Made by a program: the position numbers and the translations under genes. 64,000 nucleotides of DNA, from assembly GCA_036267355.1 (NCBI GenBank), contig DATAWG010000036.1, positions 86,800-150,799 of the forward strand, read 5' to 3'. The stretch comes from Pirellulales bacterium. Lineage in GTDB: Bacteria; Planctomycetota; Planctomycetia; Pirellulales; DATAWG01. Below, in pieces: positions 1 to 8,780 of this stretch (position 1 is the first letter of the stretch; the number at the start of each line of letters is the position of its first letter). The notes below the pieces were generated by a model. It saw nothing but the letters and a program-made list of their open reading frames with translations. It was not told the DNA's origin and searched no databases.

Positions 1-1038
1 ATCGATGCCTGCCTGAGCATCGAAGACCTGATCGACATCCATCTGCCGTTCATCAAGCGGCACGAAGAAAGCGTCAAGCCCAAGGCGCTGGAAGACGATG
101 CCCACGACGAGCCGTCGGGCCGCTTCGCAGCCAAGGGCTATATGGAATCGTTCGTCAATCCGCCGGAAGTGCTCTCGGCCGAGGCCGAGCGGCGGCGGGT
201 CGAGCGCCGGCAAAGCGAGCAGTTTCCAAGCCAGCCGGTGCGCGATGTGATGCTGTTCGTCTTGGAAAATGCCCCGCTGAAGCCGTGGCAGGCCGACGTG
301 CTCTCGATCATCCGCGACGAAGCCTATTATTTTGCGCCGCAAGGCCAGACCAAGATCATGAACGAAGGTTGGGCCAGCTATTGGCACTCGACCATCATGA
401 CCCGGCAAGGCATCCAGCCGGCCGACTTGATTTGCTATTGCGACCACCATAGCGGCACCATGGCCAGCTCTTCGACCCGATTGAATCCCTATAAGCTCGG
501 CATCGAGCTGTTCCGCGACATCGAAGATCGTTGGAATCGCGGCCGCTTCGGCAAAGACTTCGACGAGTGCGACGACTATGTCGCCAAGCATCATTGGGAC
601 ACCGCCGCCGGGCTGGGAAAGCAGAAAATTTTCGAGGTCCGCCGGATTTACAACGACCTGATGTTCATCGACGAATTCCTGACGCTCGATTTTTGCCGCC
701 AGCACAAGTTGTTTTCGTTCGGCTACAACCCCGGCAACGACGCCTACGAAATCGAAAGCCGCGAGTTTCCGCAAATCAAAGAACGCCTATTGTTCAATCT
801 GACGAATATGGGCCGGCCGCAAATCGCCGTGCGCGACGGCAACTACAAAAATCGCGGCGAATTGTTTCTCGAACACACATTCAACGGCTTGGAACTGAAA
901 ACCGGCTACGCCCAAGACACGCTGGTGAACCTCTACCGCCTGTGGGCCCGGCCAGTACACATCGAGACGGTCATCGACGAGGTGAAGACCACATTGTCAT
1001 ACGACGGGCATGAACACAAAGGCACGCAGGTGAAATAA
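1..1038 (+). CDS. spoVR: SpoVR family protein (3' part, truncated by window start)
   Basis: The reading frame is open from base 1, so the N-terminus lies outside the window; an internal ATG at 142 is not the start. The diagnostic SpoVR segment, with YYFAPQGQTKIMNEGWASYW around window bases 325-385, is intact. It is followed by the family's conserved mid and C-terminal parts (for example FSFGYNPGNDAYEIESREF) to a stop at 1036-1038. SpoVR proteins are cytosolic, of unclear biochemistry, linked to spore cortex formation in Bacillus and to stationary-phase stress elsewhere. They usually sit after a PrkA-type kinase and a DUF444 (YeaH) gene, which would lie upstream of this window. Family assignment is firm; function here is inferred only. 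Confidence 0.93.
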   Translation: MDACLSIEDLIDIHLPFIKRHEESVKPKALEDDAHDEPSGRFAAKGYMESFVNPPEVLSAEAERRRVERRQSEQFPSQPVRDVMLFVLENAPLKPWQADVLSIIRDEAYYFAPQGQTKIMNEGWASYWHSTIMTRQGIQPADLICYCDHHSGTMASSSTRLNPYKLGIELFRDIEDRWNRGRFGKDFDECDDYVAKHHWDTAAGLGKQKIFEVRRIYNDLMFIDEFLTLDFCRQHKLFSFGYNPGNDAYEIESREFPQIKERLLFNLTNMGRPQIAVRDGNYKNRGELFLEHTFNGLELKTGYAQDTLVNLYRLWARPVHIETVIDEVKTTLSYDGHEHKGTQVK

Positions 1039-1063
1039 GGCTCCAGGCTGAAGGAAGAAGAAC

Positions 1064-1198
1064 GCAACCACGGATGACACGGATGACACGGATGAAAAAC
1101 AGATTTGCTGGAAGTCAAACGTGGAACGACTGCGGCGCAACCCCGGCTTCGATTTCCGCCGCTTTCGTATCCGTTTCATCCGTGTGATCCGTGGTTGT
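1064..1198. repeat. Inverted repeat pair of 'accacggatgacacggatg' type
   Basis: The left arm (about 1064-1096) carries tandem copies of ACACGGATG after AACCACGGATG. The right arm (about 1167-1197) is its near reverse complement (TTCATCCGTG...ATCCGTGGTTG). The pair lies between the SpoVR gene and the next ORF. The remaining bases from 1039 to 1401 show no convincing gene; short frames there only read through the repeat. Confidence 0.7.
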
Positions 1199-1401
1199 TT
1201 CTTCGTTGCAACTTGAGACAAGCATAAAGCGATCGATCCCGCCCAAAAACTCAGCCATTTTCGTCGCCGAAGCTGCGAGCGGACTAGCGTGGCTCGGCAA
1301 ATTGACCGCAAATCCGGCATGGCTATTGCAGCCGATGGTGTTCGCCGTCCGATAAGAGAGAAAGGCAAATCCCCAGCGTGATTCGAGGGGGGAAATTAGC
1401 T

Positions 1402-1887
1402 ATGTTGTTGCAATCCCACACCGCCAAAATCCTGAATTCGATTCCGCTCTTCGCGCACACCCTGCATCCACACTCCCTGGACTGCCAGGAGGCAGGTCAG
1501 CGGCTGCATACCGAAGTCACCGCCCACGAAACTTTGGCGCTCGCTTTTGCTCGCTTCGAGCTGGAATCGGCTCCGCTGGCCGGCGCTTCGATCGATCGAT
1601 TGAAGGCCGTCGCCGAGGACCTTTCGCGGCGGTTGACGTATCTCTTGGAGCCGATTAGCCCGGTGGAGGTCGACGCCGGCAAATGCGTCGTGCAGCTTCG
1701 GTCGAACCCGCCCCAACGCGATGAAGCCGGCGCCAGCTACTACGAATTGCTGGTCGAGCATGGGGGAAAATTGAGCCTCCGCCGGTGGACGAAAGAACCG
1801 AGCGCCGCCCGGCAAGCGATTCCCTCCCAAGTCACCAGCGAAGTCTTCTTGCGTCTAGTGGCCGACTTCTCCGCCGCCGCAAGCTGA
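1402..1887 (+). CDS. Conserved hypothetical protein, 161 aa
   Basis: I do not recognise the family. The ATG at 1402 is preferred over the in-frame GTG at 1378 because a purine-rich GAGGGGGGAAA lies 7-16 bases upstream. The protein begins MLLQSHTAKILNSIPLFAHT and shows no signal peptide or membrane segment. It has a predicted helical N-terminal half (residues 30-75) and a beta-rich C-terminal half that includes YYELLVEHGGKLSLRRW, which resembles a small cytosolic fold. It stands alone, with repeat-rich gaps on both sides. The in-frame length and consistent codon pattern argue that it is real. Confidence 0.6.
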   Translation: MLLQSHTAKILNSIPLFAHTLHPHSLDCQEAGQRLHTEVTAHETLALAFARFELESAPLAGASIDRLKAVAEDLSRRLTYLLEPISPVEVDAGKCVVQLRSNPPQRDEAGASYYELLVEHGGKLSLRRWTKEPSAARQAIPSQVTSEVFLRLVADFSAAAS

Positions 1888-2224
1888 TCGGCGGTCAGCA
1901 CGGCAACGACGAGCCGTATCACGCGAAGACGTATCACGTGGAGCCGCGGGGGAAGCGAAGGAGAGAAAAAGAAAGTTGGCCGCCCGTGCGATACCAAGCC
2001 ACCCGGCCGCTCGCTCTTCGCGCGAGAGATGACGATAGCGTGCCGACTATTGCCGGCCTTTAGTCTCTTCTTCGCTTATCCCCCGCGTCCTCCGCGTCTC
2101 CGCGTGAGTCTGTCGGTCGTCTGTCTTCGACTGCCTTCAAAACGCTTGCCAACCGCTGCCGCGTGCCCTAAAAAGGGCATACGCAGTGTTTTCTTTCGCG
2201 CCCCCATCCGGAGCCGGTTGCAAG
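1888..2224. other. Intergenic region with repeat fragment and short hairpin
   Basis: There is no convincing gene. Bases 2080-2108 carry CCCCGCGTCCTCCGCGTCTC followed by CGCGTGAG, a repeat type seen again at 34511-34541. A hairpin with 6-bp stems (TGCCCT, loop AAAA, AGGGCA) lies at 2164-2179, just before hemQ, and could be a terminator or a leader structure. Confidence 0.5.
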
Positions 2225-3118
2225 ATGAGTCATGCCAATCGTGGAGAGTCGGAAGTTGCGCTCAAGCCCGCCGACGGTTGGCATTGCAGCCATCTCTTCT
2301 ACCGATTCGATCGTGGGCGTCTGGCGGCGATGAGCGCCGCGGAGATTCAGGCCGGGCGAGAGCAATTCGCCGCCACGCTCGATCCCGAATCGGCCGACGC
2401 CCCGGCGCGGCTGCAAACCTCGGTCGTCGCCGGTCATAAGGCCGATTTTGGCCTCATGCTGCTCGATGCCGATCCGCTGAAGGTCGACGCCGTTCATCAG
2501 CGTTTGATGGCTGGCCCGCTGGGGTCGGCGCTCGAGCCGACGTATTCGTTCGTATCGATGACCGAGGTGTCGGAATACGTGCCGACGGTCGAGCAATATG
2601 GCCGTCGGTTGGTCGAAGAGGGGACGCCGGCGGATAGCCCTGCTTTCGCGGCAAAGGTGAAGGCCTACGAAAGCCGCGAGGCGATGATGCGCGTACAGCG
2701 GCTGACGCCCGATCTGCCCCCCTGGCCGAACACCTGCTTCTACCCGATGAACAAGAAGCGCAAGGTGGGCGAGAATTGGTTTCTGCTGCCGATCGAAGAT
2801 CGCCAGAAGTTGATGGCCGAGCATGGCCGAACCGGCATGACGTTCGGCGGCCGCGTGACGCAGCTCATCACGGTCGGCCTGGGCTACGACGATTGGGAAT
2901 GGGGCGTGACGCTATGGGCCCGCCGGCCCGAGTTTCTCAAAGACATCGTCTATCGCATGCGGTTCGACGAGGCGAGCGCCCGCTACGCCGAATTCGGGCC
3001 GTTCTATGTGAGCTACATCATGCCGCCAAAGGCCATGCTCGATCATTGCCGCGTCGGCGTAGGTCAGGCTTTCCAGCCTGACAAACCTCCAACCGGCGCC
3101 AATCAAAACAGGGCATAA
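2225..3118 (+). CDS. hemQ: HemQ-like coproheme decarboxylase / chlorite dismutase family
   Basis: A 297-aa protein of the chlorite dismutase superfamily. In the coproporphyrin-dependent pathway HemQ decarboxylates Fe-coproporphyrin to heme b in the cytosol using peroxide. Visible landmarks are FYPMNKKRK (residues 172-180; its Tyr corresponds to the catalytic Tyr of coproheme decarboxylases), EHGRTGM with His200 as the likely proximal heme ligand, and GLGYDDWEWGVTLW followed by the conserved C-terminal barrel ending FGPFYVSYI. The ATG at 2225 is chosen because it begins the alignable protein; upstream in-frame residues look non-coding. The last 20 or so residues (VGQAFQPDKPPT...) are encoded by a dispersed repeat and are not part of the fold. 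No other heme genes are adjacent. Confidence 0.9.
   Translation: MSHANRGESEVALKPADGWHCSHLFYRFDRGRLAAMSAAEIQAGREQFAATLDPESADAPARLQTSVVAGHKADFGLMLLDADPLKVDAVHQRLMAGPLGSALEPTYSFVSMTEVSEYVPTVEQYGRRLVEEGTPADSPAFAAKVKAYESREAMMRVQRLTPDLPPWPNTCFYPMNKKRKVGENWFLLPIEDRQKLMAEHGRTGMTFGGRVTQLITVGLGYDDWEWGVTLWARRPEFLKDIVYRMRFDEASARYAEFGPFYVSYIMPPKAMLDHCRVGVGQAFQPDKPPTGANQNRA
3059..3082 (+). repeat. Dispersed palindromic repeat A (GTCAGGCTTTCCAGCCTGAC) inside hemQ 3' end
   Basis: The palindrome GTAGGTCAGGCTTTCCAGCC followed by TGAC overlaps the 3' end of hemQ and encodes VGQAFQPD in frame. Reverse-complement copies occur at 33024-33047 and 48994-49017. Confidence 0.85.
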
Positions 3119-3123
3119 GCCAC

Positions 3124-4152
3124 ATGCTAGGCCTCCAGAATTTGAGCGTTGCCGCAAAACAGTGGGCACATGCCCCCATCATATTGCTCATGGCCATCGG
3201 TACGTTAGTTGCCTGGCCAACCGTTTCGTCGGGCCAAGCTCCGCAAAATGGCAAATGGGTCAATATCTCGGACAGCGTCGTCGCCAAATTGGCCCGCGAG
3301 GGGAAGAAAATCGGCTGGCCGGGGCTCACCAGCGGCGTCGGTGTCGACCGCACCAATGGCGATGTGTACATGGTCGTCTGCGACAATGGTCTGTGGAAAA
3401 GCTCCGATCATGGCGCCACGTTTGTCCGCGTCGACGGCGGGAATGTCACCGGACGCTGTGAAACGGGCTTCGGCCTCGATATCGACCCCGCCGGCAATCG
3501 GCTCGCCTGCATCACCGTCTACGGCAATTCGGCCATCAGCCTCGACGCGGGCAAGACGTGGCAAAAATGCTCGCAAAGCCACTTGGATTGCGTCGCCGTC
3601 GCTTGGCCGGAAACGAGCCTGCTGGCGATCAAGCATGAAAGCGGCGGCGTTTTAATCGTCAGCCCCGACGGCGGAAAAACCTGGAAAACGCTGGACAAGG
3701 GATTCAACGGCATCGGGCTGTTCGATGCGAAAACGTTCGTCGGCTGCAAAGCTAAGGGCATCGTTCGCAGCACCGACGGCGGCCAGACCTGGACAGCCGT
3801 CTCCGATCTCAGGCCAAGCGGCAAGGCGATGCGCGTGTTCAAGGGAATCGGCTATTGGGTCGGACCGCATGGCTTGCTCGTAAGCCGCGACCAAGGGGCG
3901 ACTTGGTCGCCCCTGGGAAAACCGGTCGAGTGCTCGCTCGGTCCCTATTTTGGCAAGGACGAACGCAACATCGTTGTGCTGGGCAAGCAGGGGATCATGA
4001 AAACCACCGATGCCGGTCAAACCTGGAAGCTCGCCGCGCCGCTACCGCACGGTGTCGACGGCGACTACATGTGCCAATGCGGCTGGGACCCGACGAACAA
4101 CATCTTCTACGCCGGCAAGATGGGAAAACCGACGTTCAAGTTTCAGCCGTAG
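3124..4152 (+). CDS. Secreted Asp-box (BNR/sialidase-type beta-propeller) protein
   Basis: A 342-aa protein starting 6 bases after the hemQ stop. The N-terminus has a hydrophobic stretch (PIILLMAIGTLVAWPTVSSG, about residues 18-37) typical of a signal peptide. The mature part carries recurring Asp-box motifs of the S-x-D-x-G-x-T-W kind: SSDHGATF, SLDAGKTW, SPDGGKTW, STDGGQTW, SRDQGATW and TTDAGQTW. These mark a beta-propeller related to BNR/YCF48-like and exo-sialidase-like proteins. Sialidase catalytic residues cannot be assigned, so an enzymatic role is not claimed. It is likely exported to the periplasm or cell surface. Close spacing suggests co-transcription with hemQ, but a functional link is not evident. 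Confidence 0.8.
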   Translation: MLGLQNLSVAAKQWAHAPIILLMAIGTLVAWPTVSSGQAPQNGKWVNISDSVVAKLAREGKKIGWPGLTSGVGVDRTNGDVYMVVCDNGLWKSSDHGATFVRVDGGNVTGRCETGFGLDIDPAGNRLACITVYGNSAISLDAGKTWQKCSQSHLDCVAVAWPETSLLAIKHESGGVLIVSPDGGKTWKTLDKGFNGIGLFDAKTFVGCKAKGIVRSTDGGQTWTAVSDLRPSGKAMRVFKGIGYWVGPHGLLVSRDQGATWSPLGKPVECSLGPYFGKDERNIVVLGKQGIMKTTDAGQTWKLAAPLPHGVDGDYMCQCGWDPTNNIFYAGKMGKPTFKFQP

Positions 4153-4177
4153 GTGCGACGCAAGGAACAAACCTGGC

Positions 4178-4292
4178 CGCAAAGCGCTAGCGAGGAATCA
4201 CACTAGCCCGAAGCGTTAGCGAGGAATCACACTAGCCCGAAGCGTTAGCGAGGGCGGCGCCACGCGGCGCGCTCGCCAACGCTTCGGGCTTG
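4178..4292. repeat. Dispersed repeat C cluster (TAGCCCGAAGCGTTAGCGAGG)
   Basis: Two perfect direct copies of ACTAGCCCGAAGCGTTAGCG (4202 and 4231) are preceded by a degenerate copy. An inverted copy follows (CTCGCCAACGCTTCGGGCTT, 4271-4291). This makes a potential hairpin between two genes. The same family recurs at 5482-5549, 14878-14934 and 21218-21409. Confidence 0.9.
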
Positions 4293-4315
4293 CATTCGGC
4301 GGAGAGGCTTCAATC

Positions 4316-5449
4316 ATGGAACGTCGCAAATTCTTGCAGTTGGGCGCCGGGGTCGCTGTTTGCGGCACGGCGGGCGTTCTTCGCCCCGATGGCAACTCCT
4401 TCGATTGCCAACCGGCAGCCGTGCCGCCGGCATTCAGCATCGTGCCGGTCGTGGGCGACGGCAAATGGATCTGGAACCAGCCGCCGAAGAACGAAACCGG
4501 CTATCTCGAACCGCGCCCGTTCCATCTCAAAATTGGAATCGAATTGAATGGCCGGGGGGGCGCATCCCAAATTCAAGCCACCACGCCGGCCCCGATCGAA
4601 GTTCCCGAGCAAAAACTCGAGGAGCCGGCGATCAAGACCGACGGATGCCAGGCGACGATCCGCGATGTCGGCCCGGATGCCAGCCAATTGTATCTCACGG
4701 CCGACGAAATCGCTCCCGGCCAAAAAATCTCAGCCTCCGTGGAATACAGGCTCACCGCCTACAAGCAATACATGGGCTACGTTCGCGATCAGTTTCCGCG
4801 CCAGCAAAAGCCCCCTCGCGACGTGGCCAATTTGTATCTGGGCGATAGCCCCGGCATCCAGACGCGGATCAAGGAAGTTCGCCTGCTGCTCGACGAACTG
4901 CGTGGCGACACGCAACACCCCTGGGACCTGGCCAAGAAATTCGCGGATTGGATTCCGCATCACATCAAGCCGCAAGTGCGGCCGTATACGAGCGTCACGG
5001 CGGCGCTCGACGATCGCCAAGGGGCGTGTGCCGAGATGTCGGCCGTGTTCGTCGCCCTCTGCCGTGCGGCAGGAATTCCGGCCCGGCTCGTGTGGGTGCC
5101 GGATCACAATTGGGCCGAGTTCTATCTCATCGATGAACAAGGAGAAGGGCACTGGATTCCTGCTCACACGGCATGCTATTTCTGGTTCGGTTGGACCGGA
5201 GCGCATGAGTTGGTGTTGCAAAAGGGAGATCGGCTGCGGATGCCGGAGCGCGGCAACCGCCTGTTCCGCTTGCAAGAGGATTGGCTGCGCTGCTCCGGGC
5301 GCAAGCCGCAGGTGCGCTACATCGCCGAACTGACCCCGCTTCCGGCCAGCACCGGCGCCGATCCTGGACCGGGCGCGCGGACAAAGATGGCCAACGGCGA
5401 ATGGAAAGTCGTCGGCAAGCACCCGCTCGATCAATATTTGCGGCGATAG
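4316..5449 (+). CDS. Tat-exported transglutaminase-like protein
   Basis: A 377-aa protein. The N-terminus MERRKFLQLGAGVAVCGTAG has the twin-arginine pattern followed by a hydrophobic stretch, so Tat export is likely. Residues about 210-285 match the transglutaminase-like (papain-like) core: GACAEMSAVFVALCRAAGIP contains the nucleophilic Cys, and DHNWAEFYL carries the catalytic His. The usual third residue is expected in the HWIPAHTA segment, where the common Asp is not obvious. The start is supported by GGAGAGG 8-14 bases upstream. Such proteins may be proteases or amidases on peptides or peptidoglycan; the substrate cannot be told from sequence. Confidence 0.82.
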   Translation: MERRKFLQLGAGVAVCGTAGVLRPDGNSFDCQPAAVPPAFSIVPVVGDGKWIWNQPPKNETGYLEPRPFHLKIGIELNGRGGASQIQATTPAPIEVPEQKLEEPAIKTDGCQATIRDVGPDASQLYLTADEIAPGQKISASVEYRLTAYKQYMGYVRDQFPRQQKPPRDVANLYLGDSPGIQTRIKEVRLLLDELRGDTQHPWDLAKKFADWIPHHIKPQVRPYTSVTAALDDRQGACAEMSAVFVALCRAAGIPARLVWVPDHNWAEFYLIDEQGEGHWIPAHTACYFWFGWTGAHELVLQKGDRLRMPERGNRLFRLQEDWLRCSGRKPQVRYIAELTPLPASTGADPGPGARTKMANGEWKVVGKHPLDQYLRR

Positions 5450-5481
5450 AACCAATGGCATCGATAACCGGCCGGCGCCCG

Positions 5482-5549
5482 TCGCTTACGCTTCGGGCTA
5501 GCGGGGCCGGTGAAGTGCGGCGATCGTAGCCCGAAGCGTTAGCAAGGAA
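5482..5549. repeat. Dispersed repeat C, inverted pair
   Basis: An inverted copy TCGCTTACGCTTCGGGCTAG (5482-5502) is followed by a direct copy GTAGCCCGAAGCGTTAGCAA (5526-5549). They form a hairpin-capable element in the 174-base gap between the transglutaminase-like gene and the next gene. Confidence 0.85.
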
Positions 5550-5623
5550 CGATCTGCGAGTCGGCGAGACGCATCTTTTGCCGCCGCTCGACCGCCAGGA
5601 TCGGAAGGAAGCGCAATAGATTT

Positions 5624-6700
5624 ATGAAAGGCGAGGTCGTTTATCTGTATGCCTTCGATGTCGCCGATGAAATCAAGATGGCGAAGATCGAAAACATCCT
5701 CGCCGACAAGCCGATTCCTTTCGAGCTCCCCTCCGACCGCACCCTGCCCCGCGATGTGCAGTTCTACAAACCGCTGGCGATCGAGCCTCAAGCGCAATCG
5801 ACGCTCGCAGGCCGGCCGGTGCGGCTGCTGATCCGCATCTACGAAGTCGGCGTCGTGTCGATCGCCATGCGCGTGTCGTTCGAGGTCGAGCGGCTCTGCG
5901 CGCTCTTGCCGTTTCACAAGCCGGTGCTCGATGATCGCCGCACATTCGACGCGTTCGCCCGCGATTTATGCCGCCAAACATGCGAGAGCTTGCAAGATGT
6001 GATGATCCGCAGGTCGTCGGCGTCGGAGCCCGAGGCGTATACGGTTTTCTGCCTGACCCAGATCGACGATGTCGCGGATGTAAACGCCTGGCTGGCCGGG
6101 CAGCACCGCGAGGCGGCCGAATTGCTGACCGAATCGGAGCCGGGAACGCTCAGCGAAACGCAGGTGGCCGAGGTGGTGCGCATCCGCCGATCGTTCGCCA
6201 AGACCGACGCGGTGGTCGTCGATTGGGACGCCGCGCTGGCGATCGATCTGACCGGCTATATCGACGACGTGCTCTACGTGCTCGAACTGGCCAATTTGCA
6301 GCTCGAAGAATACCGCGTCATGGATGAGCGGCTCGACGGCTATCTGGACCGGGCCTATGAAGACGTGAAGTCGCACCGCTTCGGATTCTTCGGCACGTAT
6401 TCCAAAACGCTCGCGGCATTGCGGGCTTTTCGCGTCGATGTGACGAAGCTGAACGACGAAGTGACTCACATCAGCAAATTTTTCGGCGATTGGCACCTGG
6501 CCCGGGTGTATCTCGGCGCCCGCGAGCGATTCTATCTCGACCAATGGCGCAACAGCGTCGAAGACCGCCTGAGCCAGGTAGACAATCTGTATACCGTGGT
6601 GAATTCCGACGTCGGCAACAAGCGAATGCTGTGGATGGAAGTGCTGGTGCTGATTTTCTTCGCCGTCGATTTGTTCGCGATTTTGGTGTTGAAGCGCTGA
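5624..6700 (+). CDS. C-tail anchored membrane protein, RMD1/DUF155-like architecture
   Basis: A 358-aa protein. It starts MKGEVVYLYAFDVADEI, has a long mixed alpha/beta body, a helical segment (about 215-330) and one C-terminal membrane helix (MLWMEVLVLIFFAVDLFAIL) ending in LKR. The combination of an N-terminal beta-rich domain, a coiled region with VEDRLSQVDNLYTVV and a single C-terminal helix resembles RMD1/DUF155 proteins, but I cannot confirm the family. AGGAAG lies 12-17 bases before the ATG. Repeat C isolates it from the upstream gene, and the next gene is convergent. Confidence 0.65.
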   Translation: MKGEVVYLYAFDVADEIKMAKIENILADKPIPFELPSDRTLPRDVQFYKPLAIEPQAQSTLAGRPVRLLIRIYEVGVVSIAMRVSFEVERLCALLPFHKPVLDDRRTFDAFARDLCRQTCESLQDVMIRRSSASEPEAYTVFCLTQIDDVADVNAWLAGQHREAAELLTESEPGTLSETQVAEVVRIRRSFAKTDAVVVDWDAALAIDLTGYIDDVLYVLELANLQLEEYRVMDERLDGYLDRAYEDVKSHRFGFFGTYSKTLAALRAFRVDVTKLNDEVTHISKFFGDWHLARVYLGARERFYLDQWRNSVEDRLSQVDNLYTVVNSDVGNKRMLWMEVLVLIFFAVDLFAILVLKR

Positions 6701-6713
6701 CGCGCCCGGCGTT

Positions 6714-7241
6714 TCAGCCTTCGGGCAGTTTCATTGGCACCGCGTCGGCTTCGGCGAGGATTCGCTCGGCTTGGATGAGATGGGCGGCCGCGTGCGGGCC
6801 TTCGTCTTCGGCGGCGACCAAAAGTTTTCCCTTTTCGACTTCCTGGTCGTAGAAATTCGCCAGTTCCTTTTCCACGCCGCGCGACATCATCGCGCCCACC
6901 AAGCTGCCGAAGGTAGCGGCGCCGGCCACGATCACTCCGCCGGCGATCAAAAATGCGATTCCGCCTGTCGCTATGGCGCTGATGAGCGCGGCCACGCCGC
7001 CGACGACCGCCCCGACTGCGCCTCCCGCCACCGCCTTTTCCGCCGTCGTGGTCCCTGCCGGGTCTTGATGTTCGAATTCCTGAAACAATCGCTCGCGATG
7101 CTTATCCGAGCAAATCACCGTGATCTGATTGCGCGTAAAACCGGCGCCGAGCAGATTCTGAACGGCGCGGTGCGCTCTTTCCACGGAGTCGAAAATCCCG
7201 ACGCGAATCGGTCGCTCTTGCATCGCAGACGAATCGGCCAT
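6714..7241 (-). CDS. General stress protein 17M/YflT-like protein with central glycine-zipper
   Basis: 175 aa. The N-terminal domain (RVGIFDSVERAHRAVQNLLGAGFTRNQITV split as residues about 10-40) matches the YflT-type heat-induced stress domain. A hydrophobic Ala/Gly/Val-rich segment follows (about 65-110, for example GGAVGAVVGGVAALISAIAT), resembling a glycine-zipper membrane insert, and then a helical tail. The ATG at 7241 is supported by AAGGA seven bases upstream; an in-frame GTG 27 bases further upstream is less likely. Its role is probably a membrane-associated stress protein; the exact function is unknown. Confidence 0.75.
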   Translation of the reverse strand: MADSSAMQERPIRVGIFDSVERAHRAVQNLLGAGFTRNQITVICSDKHRERLFQEFEHQDPAGTTTAEKAVAGGAVGAVVGGVAALISAIATGGIAFLIAGGVIVAGAATFGSLVGAMMSRGVEKELANFYDQEVEKGKLLVAAEDEGPHAAAHLIQAERILAEADAVPMKLPEG

Positions 7242-7369
7242 AATCGGTTCCTTGAACGAATTGACCACCCTGTTGCCCCATTAACCTAGCGAAAACCAAA
7301 GCAAAAAACCAGCAGTGCGCGGCCGGGCCGGCGACGCACTGCTGGGCCAATGAGGTTCCACTCCGACGG

Positions 7370-7927
7370 TTATCGGGCGTGGGCGTGGATGCCTTCCTTG
7401 ATTTCCTCGATCAGTTTGCTGTTGAAAGCCGGCAAATCGTCGGGCTTGCGGCTGGTCACGAGCCCGTTATCGACAACCACCTCTTCGTCGACCCATTCCG
7501 CCCCGGCGTTCTTGAGGTCGGTCTGCAACGATGGCCAGGAGGTCATTTTGCGGCCTTTGACCAAGCCCGCGTCGATCAGAGTCCAGGGACCATGGCAGAT
7601 CGCAGCAATCGGTTTTCCGGCATCGGCAATCGCTTTGACGAATTCCAACACTCGGTCGTCCCGTCGCAATTTGTCGGGATTCATCACGCCGCCGGGGAGC
7701 ACCAAGGCGTCGTAATCGTCGGGATTGGCCTGGTCGAGCGTGCGATCGACGTCCACCTTGCGGCCCCAGTCGGTCATGTTCCAGCCCTTGATCGTCCCGG
7801 CCTTCGGTGCAATCACATCGACCCGGGCGCCTTCCTTTTCCAGCGATTCCTTCGGCGATTCCAGTTCGGCTTGTTCAAAACCATCGGTCGCGATGATCGC
7901 AACACGTTTTTCATTAAGCTCTGACAT
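7370..7927 (-). CDS. DJ-1/PfpI family protein (YhbO/PfpI-type)
   Basis: 185 aa, the usual length for PfpI/YhbO proteins. The nucleophile elbow is AICHGPW with its Cys near residue 113, and YDALVLPGG supplies the conserved acidic/oxyanion side. The fold is the class I glutamine-amidotransferase-like flavodoxin fold. Family members are described as deglycases, chaperones or peptidases, so the substrate is left open. It is cytosolic and lies divergent from the pyrophosphatase gene, with AGGAG a few bases before its ATG on the minus strand. Confidence 0.9.
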   Translation of the reverse strand: MSELNEKRVAIIATDGFEQAELESPKESLEKEGARVDVIAPKAGTIKGWNMTDWGRKVDVDRTLDQANPDDYDALVLPGGVMNPDKLRRDDRVLEFVKAIADAGKPIAAICHGPWTLIDAGLVKGRKMTSWPSLQTDLKNAGAEWVDEEVVVDNGLVTSRKPDDLPAFNSKLIEEIKEGIHAHAR

Positions 7928-8150
7928 AAAATACTCCTTTGGTCACGGAGACAATTGCCCGCTGACAATCGGGGCAACTTTCGTACCGCCTTTCCAGGAA
8001 GAATTGGACATTCGCGGCTGTTTTGCGGGCTTTCGCTGGCAGGACGGCAAGCGTTCCGTGTTTCGGCCGATCAGTATCAGCGTTGGGAACGGCGGTTGCG
8101 AAGGTGTTTTACAATGCCGTGTCGATCGATCCAAGACAGGGGAAATTACC

Positions 8151-8693
8151 ATGAGCGGCTTTCATCCTTGGCATGATGTGTCGCTTCCGGCCGATCGAAA
8201 GGCATGGTTTCCGGCAGTCATCGAGATTGCCAAGGGCTCGAAGGTGAAATACGAGCTCGACAAGAAAACCGGGCTGCTGCGGGTCGATCGGATTCTGTTC
8301 AGCGCGGTCTACTATCCCGAGAACTACGGTTTCGTGCCCCAGACGTTCTGCGCAGACGGTGATCCGCTCGACGTGCTCGTGCTGTGCGAAGAGGCGATCC
8401 TTCCGACGGCGATGATGCGGGTTCGGGCCATCGGCTTGATGCCGATGCGCGACGAGAAGGGGATCGACGACAAGCTAATTGCCGTGCATATCGACGATCC
8501 CCACTATTCCCAGATTTTCGGGCTCGAAGACCTTCCCTCGCATCGGCTCCGAGAATTGGAGCAGTTCTTCCGCGACTACAAGATGTTGGAGGATAAGAAA
8601 GTCGACGTTGACGGTTTCCGTGCTGCGAGCGCCGCGTTCGAAATTCTGGAAGCGGCAGTCGCGCTCTACGAGCAAAAATTCGGCTTGCGATAA
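8151..8693 (+). CDS. ppa: Inorganic pyrophosphatase (family I)
   Basis: 180 aa. It hydrolyses pyrophosphate to two phosphates in the cytosol, driving biosynthetic reactions. The signature DGDPLDVLV (about residues 67-75) with its metal-binding Asp residues is present, along with [21 protein letters not shown] and the C-terminal [10 protein letters not shown] region. The ATG at 8151 is preferred over a long upstream extension because AGGGGAAA precedes it by about 6 bases and the family start aligns there. Confidence 0.96.
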   Translation: MSGFHPWHDVSLPADRKAWFPAVIEIAKGSKVKYELDKKTGLLRVDRILFSAVYYPENYGFVPQTFCADGDPLDVLVLCEEAILPTAMMRVRAIGLMPMRDEKGIDDKLIAVHIDDPHYSQIFGLEDLPSHRLRELEQFFRDYKMLEDKKVDVDGFRAASAAFEILEAAVALYEQKFGLR

Positions 8694-8780
8694 GGAGGCC
8701 ATCGGCGGCAAAGGAGGTTTCCGCTTCCGCTTATCGCCGCCCTATTTCGCTGCGGTATACCGCCGCCCTATTTCGCCGCT
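8694..8780. repeat. Short tandem duplication at convergent gene ends
   Basis: CGCCGCCCTATTTCG occurs at about 8738 and again at about 8762 with near-identical flanks. The second copy includes the stop codon of the minus-strand gene that ends at 8768, so the end of that gene appears to have been duplicated. Confidence 0.6.
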
